NCBI GenBank assembly: GCA_038206725.1
Contig: JBBRAO010000003.1
Span: 75,041-139,040, forward strand
Direction: 5' to 3'
DNA: 64,000 nt
From: JBAXXL01 sp038206725
Lineage (GTDB): Bacteria > Bacteroidota > Ignavibacteria > Kapaibacteriales > UBA2268
Shown: piece by piece, positions 33,956 to 43,081 of the stretch
How the letters are laid out: the number at the start of each line of letters is the position of its first letter
How positions within the stretch are numbered: the first letter of the stretch is position 1
Translations under genes and position numbers: made by a program
Notes under the pieces: model-generated
Databases searched by the model: none
Seen by the model: the letters and a program-made list of their open reading frames with translations, nothing else
What the model was told of the DNA's origin: nothing

Positions 33956-35978
33956 ATGAAAAAAATTATAAAAATATTATTACTATGTTTACCAATATTA
34001 TGTTCAGCTCATCCAAAAGAAGCATATACTTGGATTATGGCACCAAATTATGGAATTCAATTTTATCAGAATCAAGATATTACAACTTTTCGGTTAGATA
34101 CATTAAAATTTAGGGAATACCCTGCAAATAGGGTATATTTTTCAGTTATATCGGATACTAATGGAATATTAAAATACTATACATCCGGAAATTTTGTATT
34201 TGATATTAACAGTGATAAAATACCAAACACTTATCAATTGATTTATGCGAATACCTATTCTTGGATGTCAATGATTGTACGGAAACATATCAATCTGATA
34301 GATTTTTATTATTTAAATTCTAAATGAAATGGTATATTAGGTAATATACAGGTCGAATGCTTTGGTATTCGTGAACTTGTTTCAGACAAAGCCATTGACA
34401 AATGGTTTGCGGACTCGATAAATACGGATTTTAATTCTATATTTGCCTGTGTTAGAAATAAAAACACCGAAAATATATGGCTTTTAACAACTCGTGGTAA
34501 TTTTATTTTTACTCATCAAATAACTGAAAATGGATTAGAAAAAAGAGTTGTTAAGAAGCAAAGTATAATCCAAAAACCTAATCATTTCAGAGTATCGCCC
34601 AATGGAAAAAAATCCTTTTATTAAGCAGAGTGGGTGTAGCCCCAAATTTGGAATTATTTGATTACAATAGCATAATAGGTGAAATAACTAAAAAACAGAC
34701 CATTACAATTGACTACCAAGACGCGAGAAATGTTTATAGTGTTGCACAAAGTGCCGATTTCTCGTACGACAGCCGGTACATATACGTATATCAAGCCAAT
34801 GGGCTGTTCTTGATTGATATTGAAGATGATTATGCAATTTATGAAATTAATATGAGTGAAATTGTAAACGACGACGTTTTCGATATGTCTATAGCACCCG
34901 ACGGCAGAATGTATATAGCTTGTTTTGAATCAGGTATATACAGGATAAATTCAACACCCGAGGAAATCAAGAATAATGTTATCAATTTACAAAAAATCTG
35001 TGAATACCAATTCAACAATATGAACCACCCTAATAATTATCGCTTTCCAAAATTTATGAATGACTGCTTCGATTTCCATATCGAGTTTACTGTTGCTAAT
35101 CCTTGCGATATCAGTAGCGGAACTTCACTTTCGGCTTATAAATCAAATATTCCGGCGGGGAGTTCTTGGCATTGGACTTGTCCCGACGGCACAACAAGCG
35201 ATAATCTAATTTTGAGCGAGGCGGAGGTTTTACAACACGGTTTAGGCAAATACTATTTCGAAACGAACAACGAGTTTGTAAAATTGAAAGATTCGGGTCT
35301 GTAAGAATTTGTGTGGTTTTTTTTAAGTTTTATTTGGTAGTTTCGTATTGTTTTTGTATATTCGAATGTAAGATTTGTGAGTTTTTATGATTTTTCTTTT
35401 TTGTTTTTTCAAACGGGAAAAGTATGGCAAATTTTGAGGGGACGCTTTTTTTGTTTTACTTTTTTCATAGAGACACACATTTCTATTTTCAACACAATTT
35501 TGGACGATTGCAGATGGAAAAAGAGGAAAAAGTATGCCAATGTCGCAACACCATAAAGAATGGTAAACGTGAAGTAACGATTAGTGGCGCAATAGACGGC
35601 ATAAATCTAAGTGATCCAATATTTATAATTAACGGGTCAACCAATGATTCGGTCGGCAGTTCTAAAATAGAAATTGTTAGTTTCAATTGGGATAATATGT
35701 AATTAACTATTGATTCGCTCAAATCACCCGTTTTATATATAGTAGCAACAAATATTAATGAAGGTTTGCTTAAAGGACAGTTCAAATATTCAAATGGTGA
35801 ATTATATTTTTCGTCTTATGATTTGCAATCGAAAGTGATAAAAATATACGATGTTCTTGGGGGTTTGGTTTATGAAAATTCAATTTGTTGTAATTCTACT
35901 ATAGATATTTCATATTTACCAATGGGTGTGTATTTTATTAAATATGCTAATCAAACCGGCAAATTTATTAAGGAATAA
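33956..35978 (+). pseudogene. broken copy of the 837-residue T9SS-cargo gene
   Basis: This is a decayed paralogue of the gene at 37249. It begins with a nearly identical signal peptide (MKKIIKILLLCLPILCSAHP). The frame is interrupted by TGA at 34325-34327, where homology simply continues (ECFGIRELVS). A one-base loss near the A7 run at 34606-34612 shifts the frame. The shifted frame runs to 35304 (from GVAPNLELFDYNS to EFVKLKDS) and then meets about 250 bases of unrelated T-rich DNA. Homology resumes at 35556 (KNGKREVTISG ... FNWDN), there is a TAA at 35700-35702, and the frame then encodes a full T9SS sorting domain (VIKIYDVLGGLVYENS ... GVYFIKY). Identity to the intact gene is very high in 34745-35290 and low before it. 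Confidence 0.85.
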
Positions 35979-35985
35979 TCCTTTT

Positions 35986-36019
35986 ACTCATCCGATGACT
36001 TCCCTGTCATCGGATGAGT
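35986..36019. repeat. perfect hairpin ACTCATCCGATGAC/GTCATCGGATGAGT, copy 1
   Basis: Fourteen-base perfect arms with a 6-base loop. The same arms recur at 48261-48293, and a half copy is at 55083-55099. It follows the pseudogene and could end transcripts, but no T-run follows on the plus strand. Confidence 0.8.
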
Positions 36020-36067
36020 TAGAAAGCATATTAACAATATTTTTACTAATATTTTAGGAGCTTTATT

Positions 36068-37225
36068 ATGAAGATGATTAAAAGTTTTTTTATGAGTTTT
36101 GCCCTGATAATTTCATTAAATGCAATTTATGCCTTAGAGGCAAAATCTGATTGTGAATGTTTAGGTAATTGTTTAATGGCAGGTAATGAACCGGGTAAAT
36201 GGAACGCAGTTGTCGTTAATGGGGATCTAAAATCAATATCTTTACCTGATATTGAGTTTAGTATTTATACAAACGGCATTCCTTGTGAAATAGATGTAAA
36301 GTGGAGTAAGAGATTCAAAAGATGCTGTCCGCTTGTACATCAAACAAACCAAACAAACTGTGATCAAGTTGAATTTCCATATTATATAATTGACCAAATA
36401 AAGCTTGAGGGGCAGTGTATTGTTGATGAAAACCTTATGAAAAGAATTACTTTAGAAATTGCAAGATATATTTATGATAATCAAATTTATACTTTTGAAT
36501 TATATAAAAAAGCCTGTTGGTTTTATTATACAAACACACCCAATCTAAAAATATTAACACCCTGTACTGAGAATCCTGGTTGTTGTACATATTTCGTAAA
36601 TATGGGTTCGGATTTGAATGGAATTGTTGTAATGGAAATGGTTAACTTCATATATGAATCTTGTACCTCTATAGATGCTTCTTGTGAGGAATATTGCTTT
36701 GAAGAGTTGAGCAGTTTTGATGATGAGTTTAATCCACTGCGCGATATGTTCTGCAATTCTTCAAGTTGGGTATCAAATTCGAATGATGTTATCCCGATTA
36801 TTGAAAATGGAGGTGTTACATATATCGCAAGATGGGGTTCTGAAGGTCTAGCAAATCCCAAACATTTTTCTATTGGATATATACAAAGAACCGAAATTCA
36901 GGGTAGTTCATTAACATTACCACAAACAATGCAATATACTTTAAAAAAAATATTATACCAATATTCATTAAACGTTGCTGTTCGAGATACATTTACTATA
37001 CATATTCCAAGATGCTGGCAGAGATCACAATCCTATACTTCTGTTTGCTATCAATTTAATAATGATTGTTGTGATATAGAATATGAAGTCTATCGTAATG
37101 CTATTAATCAACCTGTTTTTAAGAATATTACTTCTGTTTCAGAAATAAATCCCTGCTCCGGTGAAGAATGTGTTTACATTTGTCCATATTTAATTTACCC
37201 AAATGAAACTGCTTTAACACCATAA
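36068..37225 (+). CDS. cysteine-rich secreted protein, unknown
   Basis: I recognise no family. The 385-residue product has a signal peptide (SFFMSFALIISLNAIYALEA) and 23 cysteines, all but none of them in the mature part. Several are in pairs (KRCCP, GCCT, NDCCDI), and short spaced motifs occur (CECLGNC, CEEYC, CSGEECVYIC). This suggests a disulfide-stabilised extracellular or surface protein. There is no T9SS C-terminal domain; the end is PYLIYPNETALTP. It is flanked by the broken and the intact copy of one T9SS-cargo gene, with only 23 bases to the intact copy, so it may be transcribed and exported together with it. Confidence 0.8.
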   Translation: MKMIKSFFMSFALIISLNAIYALEAKSDCECLGNCLMAGNEPGKWNAVVVNGDLKSISLPDIEFSIYTNGIPCEIDVKWSKRFKRCCPLVHQTNQTNCDQVEFPYYIIDQIKLEGQCIVDENLMKRITLEIARYIYDNQIYTFELYKKACWFYYTNTPNLKILTPCTENPGCCTYFVNMGSDLNGIVVMEMVNFIYESCTSIDASCEEYCFEELSSFDDEFNPLRDMFCNSSSWVSNSNDVIPIIENGGVTYIARWGSEGLANPKHFSIGYIQRTEIQGSSLTLPQTMQYTLKKILYQYSLNVAVRDTFTIHIPRCWQRSQSYTSVCYQFNNDCCDIEYEVYRNAINQPVFKNITSVSEINPCSGEECVYICPYLIYPNETALTP

Positions 37226-37248
37226 CCACCTACTGTTTCGAGGAAATA

Positions 37249-39762
37249 ATGAAAAAGATTATAAAAATATTATTACTATGTTTACCAATATTTTGCTCAG
37301 CGCATCCAAAAGAAGCTTATACTTGGTTGATGGCACCAAATACAGGATTACAATTCAGTCAAACAGCCGACGTTAATCCGTTTGTTTTTGATTATCAGTA
37401 TTATGAAGGTTATGGTTTCCGAGCTCATATTGCCGTTATCTCTGATACAAATGGAAATATGCTTTACTTCTCACCGGAAATCTTTGTATATAACAATAAA
37501 TATGATACTATTTCTAAATCAATGTTAACGTCTTTTGGTAACGCATATTCCAAAACCTCTATGATTCTGCAATTCAAACAAAAGGATATTGATTTCCTTT
37601 TCCTTAACACCAATGGTTCAGGTTTGATTGATGCAGAGCGATATTATCATTCCTTTGGTATCCGTGAGCTATTCTCACTAAAAGATCCTAATTTGTGGTA
37701 TTGTGATACTGTAAATACAGGTATTAGTCCAACATTTGTTTGTATAAAGGATCCCCATAAAGATGAAATTTGGCTTCTCACCAATTTTGAAAATACACTT
37801 TACACGCATAAAATAACCGCTTCGGGATTGAAGAAATACGTATTCAAACGGCAAGATATTTATCAAAGACCTAATCATCTGAAAGTATCACCCAACGGGA
37901 AAAAAATATTATCTTTGAGTAAGGTCGGCAAGAACCCAAACATTATTATATACAATTATGATAATAGCTTAGGTAAAATCACTAATAGCGAATCAATTTT
38001 CCTGAATTATGAGAATGAGGGAAATGGTTACAGTTTATCCCAAAGTGCCGATTTTTCATACGACGGACGTTATATATACGTATATCAAGCCAATGGGCTG
38101 TTCTTGATTGATAGTGAAGATGATTATGCAATTTATGAAATTAATATGAGCGGAATCGTAGATGACGACGTTTTCGATATGTCTTTAGCACCTGACGGCA
38201 GAATGTATATAGCTTACTTTGAATCAGGTATATACAGAATAAATTCAACACCAGAAGAAATTAAGAATAATGTTATCAATTTGCAAAAAATCTGTGAATA
38301 CCAATTCAACAATATGAACCACCCTAACAATTATCGCTTTCCCAAATTTATGAATGACTGCTTCGATTTCCATATCGAGTTTACCGTTGCTAATCCTTGC
38401 GATATCAGTAGCGGCACTTCACTTTCGGCTTATAAATCGAATATTCCGGCGGGGAGCTCTTGGCATTGGAGTTGCCCAGACGGTACATCAAGCGATAATC
38501 TGATTTTGAGCGAGGCGGAGGTTTTGCAACACGGTCTAGGTAAATATTATTTCGAAACAGACAACGGGTTTGTAAAATTGAAAGACTCAATCGATTTGGC
38601 GGATAGTCAACCGTTAACAGTATCTATTGTTTCGGATAAGGATTACTTATGTCCGGGTGAAGAACTTAACTTAAAAGCCGCATCAACAGGACAAACCCAA
38701 AGTTACTTATGGTCAACCGGTAGCGAAGCACAGGAAATAGTTGTTACCCAACCCGGAAAATACTCGGTAGAAGTTAAGGATAAATTTAATTGTGCACAAA
38801 CCGCGGAGATTGAAATAATTAACGCCGGCGATATGATGGATATAATAGGTGAAACAGTAAAAATCACTTCATTTCCTTATGAAAAATCACAAAACATAGA
38901 TATTGAAGTAAAAAACACTTTGAATCAAGCGATTGGGATTCAAAGCATCAATTTCATAAATAAAAGTTTTATGGAAGTTGTTGATTTTCCGGCTCAATTA
39001 GAGGCCAAGGAAAGTAAAACAATAAATTTGAAAATATCACCTAAACAATATGGAAGTCTGACCGATACGATAGTTATAAAATATGAAAACGATTGCAACT
39101 TAGATGAACGCGCACTTTTCAAAGCCGATATTTATTTAAAAACAAAGATAATTTGTTACACCGTTAACTCTGAAACGAATCAGAGCATAGTACTGCCTTT
39201 TTACGCAATACCGGCCGGGAACTATAAAGGTACCAAACCGGAACATTTTATCTGTGTGTTGAGGATGGATACCACGTTTTTCTACTTCAAAACTAGTAAT
39301 AAAACCGTTGAGAGTAATTCAATAAAGAATGGTAAACGTGAGGTAACAATTAGCGGAACAATTGACGGCATAAATCTAAGTGATCCTATATTTATAATTA
39401 ACGGGTCAACCAATGATTCGGTCGGCAGTTCTAAAATAGAAATTGTTAGTTTCAATTGGGATAATGTGTTTATCTCTGCGGATACATTACACTCCGCTTC
39501 ATTGAACATTTTTCGAACCTCAGTTGACGATGAAACATCAGATGAATACATTAGTTATACTAATGAAACGTTAAATCTTTCTTCAATAAATTTGGAGCAG
39601 AAAAACGTCAAAATCTATAACATTTTGGGCGACGCAATTTATAAAAATAGTTTTTCAAATAATATGACAATTGATGTAAGTAAATTCCAAATAGGAGTAT
39701 ATTTTGTTGTTCTTGAATCGAATGGAATGGTGTTAACAAGGTATAAGTTCATCAAAAATTGA
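37249..39762 (+). CDS. T9SS-sorted secreted protein with WD40/propeller-like N-terminal half
   Basis: The 837-residue protein has a signal peptide (ending CSAHPKEAYTW), then a repetitive beta region (about residues 30-370). Here KVSPNGKKILSLSK, QSADFSYDGRYIYVY and MSLAPDGRMYIAYF look like blades of a beta-propeller. A PKD/Ig-like region (about 440-530, with QSYLWSTGSEAQEIVV and GKYSVEVKD) and another beta domain follow. The end is a type IX sorting domain (VKIYNILGDAIYKNSF ... QIGVYFVVLES ... YKFIKN), so the product should be exported by T9SS and attached to or released from the surface. Function unknown. A mosaic, broken paralogue lies upstream. Confidence 0.85.
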   Translation: MKKIIKILLLCLPIFCSAHPKEAYTWLMAPNTGLQFSQTADVNPFVFDYQYYEGYGFRAHIAVISDTNGNMLYFSPEIFVYNNKYDTISKSMLTSFGNAYSKTSMILQFKQKDIDFLFLNTNGSGLIDAERYYHSFGIRELFSLKDPNLWYCDTVNTGISPTFVCIKDPHKDEIWLLTNFENTLYTHKITASGLKKYVFKRQDIYQRPNHLKVSPNGKKILSLSKVGKNPNIIIYNYDNSLGKITNSESIFLNYENEGNGYSLSQSADFSYDGRYIYVYQANGLFLIDSEDDYAIYEINMSGIVDDDVFDMSLAPDGRMYIAYFESGIYRINSTPEEIKNNVINLQKICEYQFNNMNHPNNYRFPKFMNDCFDFHIEFTVANPCDISSGTSLSAYKSNIPAGSSWHWSCPDGTSSDNLILSEAEVLQHGLGKYYFETDNGFVKLKDSIDLADSQPLTVSIVSDKDYLCPGEELNLKAASTGQTQSYLWSTGSEAQEIVVTQPGKYSVEVKDKFNCAQTAEIEIINAGDMMDIIGETVKITSFPYEKSQNIDIEVKNTLNQAIGIQSINFINKSFMEVVDFPAQLEAKESKTINLKISPKQYGSLTDTIVIKYENDCNLDERALFKADIYLKTKIICYTVNSETNQSIVLPFYAIPAGNYKGTKPEHFICVLRMDTTFFYFKTSNKTVESNSIKNGKREVTISGTIDGINLSDPIFIINGSTNDSVGSSKIEIVSFNWDNVFISADTLHSASLNIFRTSVDDETSDEYISYTNETLNLSSINLEQKNVKIYNILGDAIYKNSFSNNMTIDVSKFQIGVYFVVLESNGMVLTRYKFIKN

Positions 39763-39786
39763 GTGAAGTGTGTAAAGAATATAAAT

Positions 39787-39850
39787 CAGGGATGATTGAC
39801 CCACCGACATATCAATAACTTGGTAGGATAAGCATCCTTGCTTGTCAGCG
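39787..39850. repeat. dispersed repeat, same as interior of element A
   Basis: The block with GGGATGATTGACC and GCATCCTTGCTTGTCA is shared with 24645-24702, but the GTCTCAAAA terminal repeats are absent here. GGGATGATTG... and AAGCATCC... are partly complementary. Confidence 0.65.
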
Positions 39851-39867
39851 TGGAATAATCAGCCATT

Positions 39868-40836
39868 CTATTTAGGCTCTTTCTTCTCGTCTTTCTTTTT
39901 GAAGAAACTTTCATCGAAATTCGCTGGTTCTATCAGAATCGGCCTTTCTTTTATAACAGGTTTGCGTTTTTGCAGATAAATTTGCTTGATGGAGTCTTGC
40001 TCGGCTCGGCTGGCGTTGTAGATTTTGTCTTTGGTAATTCGTATGTTATGAACTACAGTCCCTTTGGTACCAAAAGGTTCCATCAGTTTATTATTTCTAT
40101 AATATTCAATCGCACCGGCGTTACCTTGGGTAAGCAATATGAAGTCCTTAGCACTCCATCGCATTTGGTTGCCGGATTTCAACAGGAATTCCACAGTTTT
40201 CTTCCCGTCAATATTTAACCGCACCCAAGCGTCGCCGTGAGCTTTGGCGGTCAAAACTAAGCTGTCCGACGCCAATGGGGTAATATTATCGAATAGGCTC
40301 GTTTCTGATTGGTCAATCACGGCGGTATCGTAAGCAGGCTCTTCGTTGTAAGCCACAACTTCGCGCTCGTCGGTATTAAAAATATCATTGCGCAATGCCA
40401 AAAATACCGCTACACCGATAATCACCAAAATAATCAGATAAATGTAGAAATTACTTAAAAAAGCGGGCCTTTCCTCTGCACTCTTAGTGTCGAAATGGGT
40501 ATGGTTTTTAGGATCCACGGTATTGTTGATGGGCAAATTCAGTTTTTTTATTTTGCCGGGACCCGAATTTGAATCAATTTTGGTTTCTATAATATCGGGT
40601 TCAGCTTTTTCAACCGTTGAAGAAAACTTCTGCGGTATCAAAGTTGGGTCAATACCAAGAAAATCTGAATAGGTCCTTAAAAATGATTTTATGTAAACAG
40701 CCGGTAATACTGATAGATTCCCCCTTTCAATTTCTTGAAGAATATGCTCGCGTATCTTTATCCGCTCGCTAACTTCTTTTAGCGAGAGATTCTTGCCTAT
40801 GCGTGTTTCCTGCAATATTTTTCCGAATTCTATCAT
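39868..40836 (-). CDS. rodZ: RodZ-like HTH and DUF4115 membrane protein
   Basis: The 322-residue protein has an N-terminal HTH_25 domain (GKILQETRIGKNLSLKEVSE, then REHILQEIERGNLSVLP and FLRTYSDFLGID). A linker leads to one membrane helix (YLIILVIIGVAVFLAL, about residue 135) and a periplasmic DUF4115 domain (AHGDAWVRLNIDGKKTVEFL ... GNAGAIEYYRNNK). This is the RodZ layout; RodZ links MreB to the cell-wall elongation machinery. The sequence after the DUF4115 domain is a charged C-terminus rich in Lys and Glu. Neighbours do not include mreB. Confidence 0.85.
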   Translation of the reverse strand: MIEFGKILQETRIGKNLSLKEVSERIKIREHILQEIERGNLSVLPAVYIKSFLRTYSDFLGIDPTLIPQKFSSTVEKAEPDIIETKIDSNSGPGKIKKLNLPINNTVDPKNHTHFDTKSAEERPAFLSNFYIYLIILVIIGVAVFLALRNDIFNTDEREVVAYNEEPAYDTAVIDQSETSLFDNITPLASDSLVLTAKAHGDAWVRLNIDGKKTVEFLLKSGNQMRWSAKDFILLTQGNAGAIEYYRNNKLMEPFGTKGTVVHNIRITKDKIYNASRAEQDSIKQIYLQKRKPVIKERPILIEPANFDESFFKKKDEKKEPK

Positions 40837-40874
40837 TTTTTTACATTTTTATTTTAAGTAATAACAAAAATAAT

Positions 40875-40882
40875 TATTTTTG
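40875..40882 (+). promoter_or_regulatory. -7 element TATTTTTG before the DUF2279 gene
   Basis: Exact TAnnTTTG, 30 bases before the ATG at 40913. It overlaps an upstream in-frame TTG at 40880, which argues against that start. Confidence 0.45.
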
Positions 40883-40912
40883 AACTATAATAATAATCTT
40901 TTTTTAAAATGG

Positions 40913-42112
40913 ATGAAAATTTTGATCAATATTAAATTGGTTATTGTAGTAATGGCATTATTATCAATAACATTAGTAAATTCGAGCGCAAATGAAATTA
41001 TCGAGAATAATATTGCCTTCGCCGATACTCTGAAAGCAGAAAATAATTTGGCACTCACTCAAGCCGAAGATTATCCACCAAGCGGGTTTACCGAACAAAA
41101 AGCTGAAATCGTGTCTTCGGATGATCCGACAAAACCGTCTGTACAAACATTATTAGAAACAGCTGATACAGCGGCCTACGATATTCATATTAACCAAAAA
41201 GACTTTTTTTATGCCGATAACCCTCGGTTCACCCTTACGGGTGAGTTACCTTTGAAAAAAACCGATATCCGTCCTTTGCCATTTTCACTCTTCTTAGGTG
41301 CAGAAGCCGCCTTCGTTGCGACTCAGCATATTTATCAAGTCGCGACTATTTGGGATTCGACCACTCACTTTAAATTTCTCGAAGATGGGCTATATGCACA
41401 AGGTGTCGATAAATTGGGGCATCTATACGGCTCCTATATAATGGCGACTTATATACAGGATGGTTTGTATCTTTCCGGCTTGAGTAAGGAATCCGCGGCG
41501 ATTTGGGCGGCGGTCTTCGGGCTTGGATACTCCACTTATGTTGAGATTATGGATGGATTTGGTGTAGGCTGGGGTTTTAGCCCGACTGATTGGTATTGCG
41601 ATGCAATGGGCTCGTGTTATTTTTTAGCTCAGCATTACGTTCCGTTCTTACAAAACTTTTCTCCAAAATTCTCATATTTTCCCGGAGAGTGGTACGGAGA
41701 GCATACTCGAAAAGCAGCAAAAATATTTATTGACGATTACAGCGGGCAGAATTTCTCGTTATCTATAAATGTTCACAATTTACTACCTGAAAAAGCTAAA
41801 CCATATTGGCCCGATTGGTTGCAATTAAACGTTGGTTATGCCGTTCGTAATCTGTCGGATATAGGCGACCCAAATTCAATTTATAGACACGAGTTCAATG
41901 CTTGGGGTGCTAAACAGTCAGTTTGGGGTGAAAGAAAGATAATTGTATCGTTGGATTATAATTTAGTAAAATTACTTCCCGATGGGAGTCCTTTTTGGAA
42001 TTGGCTTCGTCAGAGCTTGAATAATTTCAAATTTCCATCCCCTGCGGTCGAATATGGGTTGGACGATAAGAAAGTAAAATTCTTGATTTTGTACCCTTTT
42101 CCAATATTTTAG
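40913..42112 (+). CDS. DUF2279 (YfiM-like) secreted protein
   Basis: A 399-residue protein with a signal peptide (KILINIKLVIVVMALLSITLV). The central part has DKLGHLYGSYIMATYIQDGL and EIMDGFGVGWGFSPTDWYCD, the hallmark segments of DUF2279, a family of predicted periplasmic or outer-membrane-associated proteins of unknown function. His and Asp residues in these segments are conserved and suggest a metal or catalytic site, though none is shown. About 70 low-complexity, acidic residues precede the domain. The ATG at 40913 is chosen over the TTG at 40880 because a promoter element overlaps the latter. Confidence 0.8.
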   Translation: MKILINIKLVIVVMALLSITLVNSSANEIIENNIAFADTLKAENNLALTQAEDYPPSGFTEQKAEIVSSDDPTKPSVQTLLETADTAAYDIHINQKDFFYADNPRFTLTGELPLKKTDIRPLPFSLFLGAEAAFVATQHIYQVATIWDSTTHFKFLEDGLYAQGVDKLGHLYGSYIMATYIQDGLYLSGLSKESAAIWAAVFGLGYSTYVEIMDGFGVGWGFSPTDWYCDAMGSCYFLAQHYVPFLQNFSPKFSYFPGEWYGEHTRKAAKIFIDDYSGQNFSLSINVHNLLPEKAKPYWPDWLQLNVGYAVRNLSDIGDPNSIYRHEFNAWGAKQSVWGERKIIVSLDYNLVKLLPDGSPFWNWLRQSLNNFKFPSPAVEYGLDDKKVKFLILYPFPIF

Positions 42113-42155
42113 GGAAAAAAAATAACAAATTTATATCTATTAGAATGTAGATATA

Positions 42156-42185
42156 TTGGTATGTGGAAAAATTTTCGTAATTTTG
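42156..42185 (+). promoter_or_regulatory. Bacteroidota-type promoter of the small basic protein/rpsU unit
   Basis: TTG (42156-42158), 19 bases, TAATTTTG (42178-42185), 41 bases before the ATG at 42227. Confidence 0.6.
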
Positions 42186-42226
42186 CTACTCTAAAATTAT
42201 GTATTTACTAAAAAGTAGATTGAACT

Positions 42227-42661
42227 ATGGCTGAAAAAAAATCGGCGAAAACGGAAGCAGCAAGTAGGAAGCGCACTCGTAGAGCCAAGTACATTACAAT
42301 ATACTCACCGTTTCTTATGAAAGAAACGAAACACGAGTTAATTGGCGAACCGATTGAGACTGAACAGGGGCACCTTCAATGGGCTCGTTGCACCAAAAGT
42401 CGTCATTCACAGTTGATTAATCTTGATCGTATTCAAATAGAACAAGATAAAGCACAAGCTATTGAGCATTTTTCGAAGGACCAGTCTAAGAAATATGACC
42501 CACGCACAGAATATAAACAAGGGGATGTAATATTTCACGAAGTGTGGGATGATATTGGTGTTGTGCGTTCGAAAGAAGTTCTTTCAAGTGGTAAAAATGC
42601 CATAATCGTCGAATTTATGAAAAACGGCGAAAAGAAATTAATTGAACAATTATCTGAATAA
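42227..42661 (+). CDS. small basic protein upstream of rpsU, unknown
   Basis: I cannot assign a family firmly. The 144 residues begin with a Lys/Arg/Ala-rich stretch (KTEAASRKRTRRAKYITIY), followed by a segment with a single Cys (WARCTKSRHSQLINLD). The C-terminal half reads DPRTEYKQGDVIFHEVWDDI, GVVRSKEVLSSGKNAIIVEF. That half resembles the short SH3-like or CarD/TRCF-type modules in which a 'Y-x-x-G-D-x-I-x-H' strand is followed by 'G-x-V' and a hydrophobic strand. The basic N-terminus suggests nucleic acid binding. It shares a promoter with rpsU, which starts 44 bases downstream; a role in translation or transcription is inferred only. Confidence 0.7.
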   Translation: MAEKKSAKTEAASRKRTRRAKYITIYSPFLMKETKHELIGEPIETEQGHLQWARCTKSRHSQLINLDRIQIEQDKAQAIEHFSKDQSKKYDPRTEYKQGDVIFHEVWDDIGVVRSKEVLSSGKNAIIVEFMKNGEKKLIEQLSE

Positions 42662-42686
42662 TTTTTAAAAACTCTAATATTCCGAG

Positions 42687-42696
42687 AAGGAGGTGA
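42687..42696 (+). promoter_or_regulatory. perfect Shine-Dalgarno sequence of rpsU
   Basis: AAGGAGGTGA is complementary along all ten bases to the usual 16S rRNA 3' end. The ATG follows 9 bases after it. It is far stronger than any other ribosome binding site in the window. Confidence 0.9.
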
Positions 42697-42705
42697 ATCA
42701 AGGAT

Positions 42706-42900
42706 ATGATAGGAGTAACACTACAATCTAACGAACATATTGACCGTGCATTGAAACGCTTCAAGAAGAAATATGAACGCTCCGGAGTACTACGTGAATT
42801 CAAAAAACGTACAGCTTTTGTTAAACCGTCGGTTGAAAACCGTTTGATCAGGCAAAAAGCCGCTCGCCGTCAGCAAAAATCTTCTCGTGAGATAGATTAA
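42706..42900 (+). CDS. rpsU: 30S ribosomal protein bS21
   Basis: A 64-residue basic protein with the S21 pattern: HIDRALKRFKKKYERSGVL, REFKKRTAFVKPSVENRLI, and a Lys/Arg/Gln-rich C-terminus. In the Bacteroidota, bS21 together with bS18 and bS6 masks the anti-Shine-Dalgarno end of 16S rRNA. The rpsU gene itself keeps a perfect Shine-Dalgarno sequence, so that ribosomes lacking bS21 make more of it. The ribosome binding site here (42687-42696) fits this autoregulation exactly. A strong terminator follows. Confidence 0.97.
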   Translation: MIGVTLQSNEHIDRALKRFKKKYERSGVLREFKKRTAFVKPSVENRLIRQKAARRQQKSSREID

Positions 42901-42907
42901 ATTTAAA

Positions 42908-42939
42908 AGAGCCTCTTCCAAAAGAAGAGGCTTTTTTTT
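42908..42939 (+). terminator. Rho-independent terminator after rpsU
   Basis: AGCCTCTTC and GAAGAGGCT form a 9-base stem with a 4-5 base loop, followed by eight T residues. Confidence 0.92.
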
Positions 42940-42953
42940 AATTTTTAATTGGC

Positions 42954-43003
42954 AATGAGAAGCGAACCTCTTCAATCCATTTATGGATAAAATGTTTATA
43001 GAA
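42954..43003 (+). repeat. dispersed intergenic repeat, copy 2
   Basis: CTTCAATCCATTTATGGATA followed by AAATGTTTATAGAA. Matches copy 1 (1422-1490, opposite strand) and copy 3 (63615-63681). Confidence 0.75.
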
Positions 43004-43081
43004 AAAAGCTGAAAAGTTGCTACGAAGTGCCGTTAGGTACTAAATATACGAAGTATCTGAAAAAACCTTATTTCCCATATC

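Noticed and set aside
34630..35304. Separate gene starting at 34630
   Set aside because: It is the shifted middle part of the broken T9SS-cargo gene, continuous by homology with the pieces on both sides.
35424..35702. Separate 92-codon gene
   Set aside because: Its end is a fragment of the T9SS-cargo gene and its beginning is the T-rich inserted segment.
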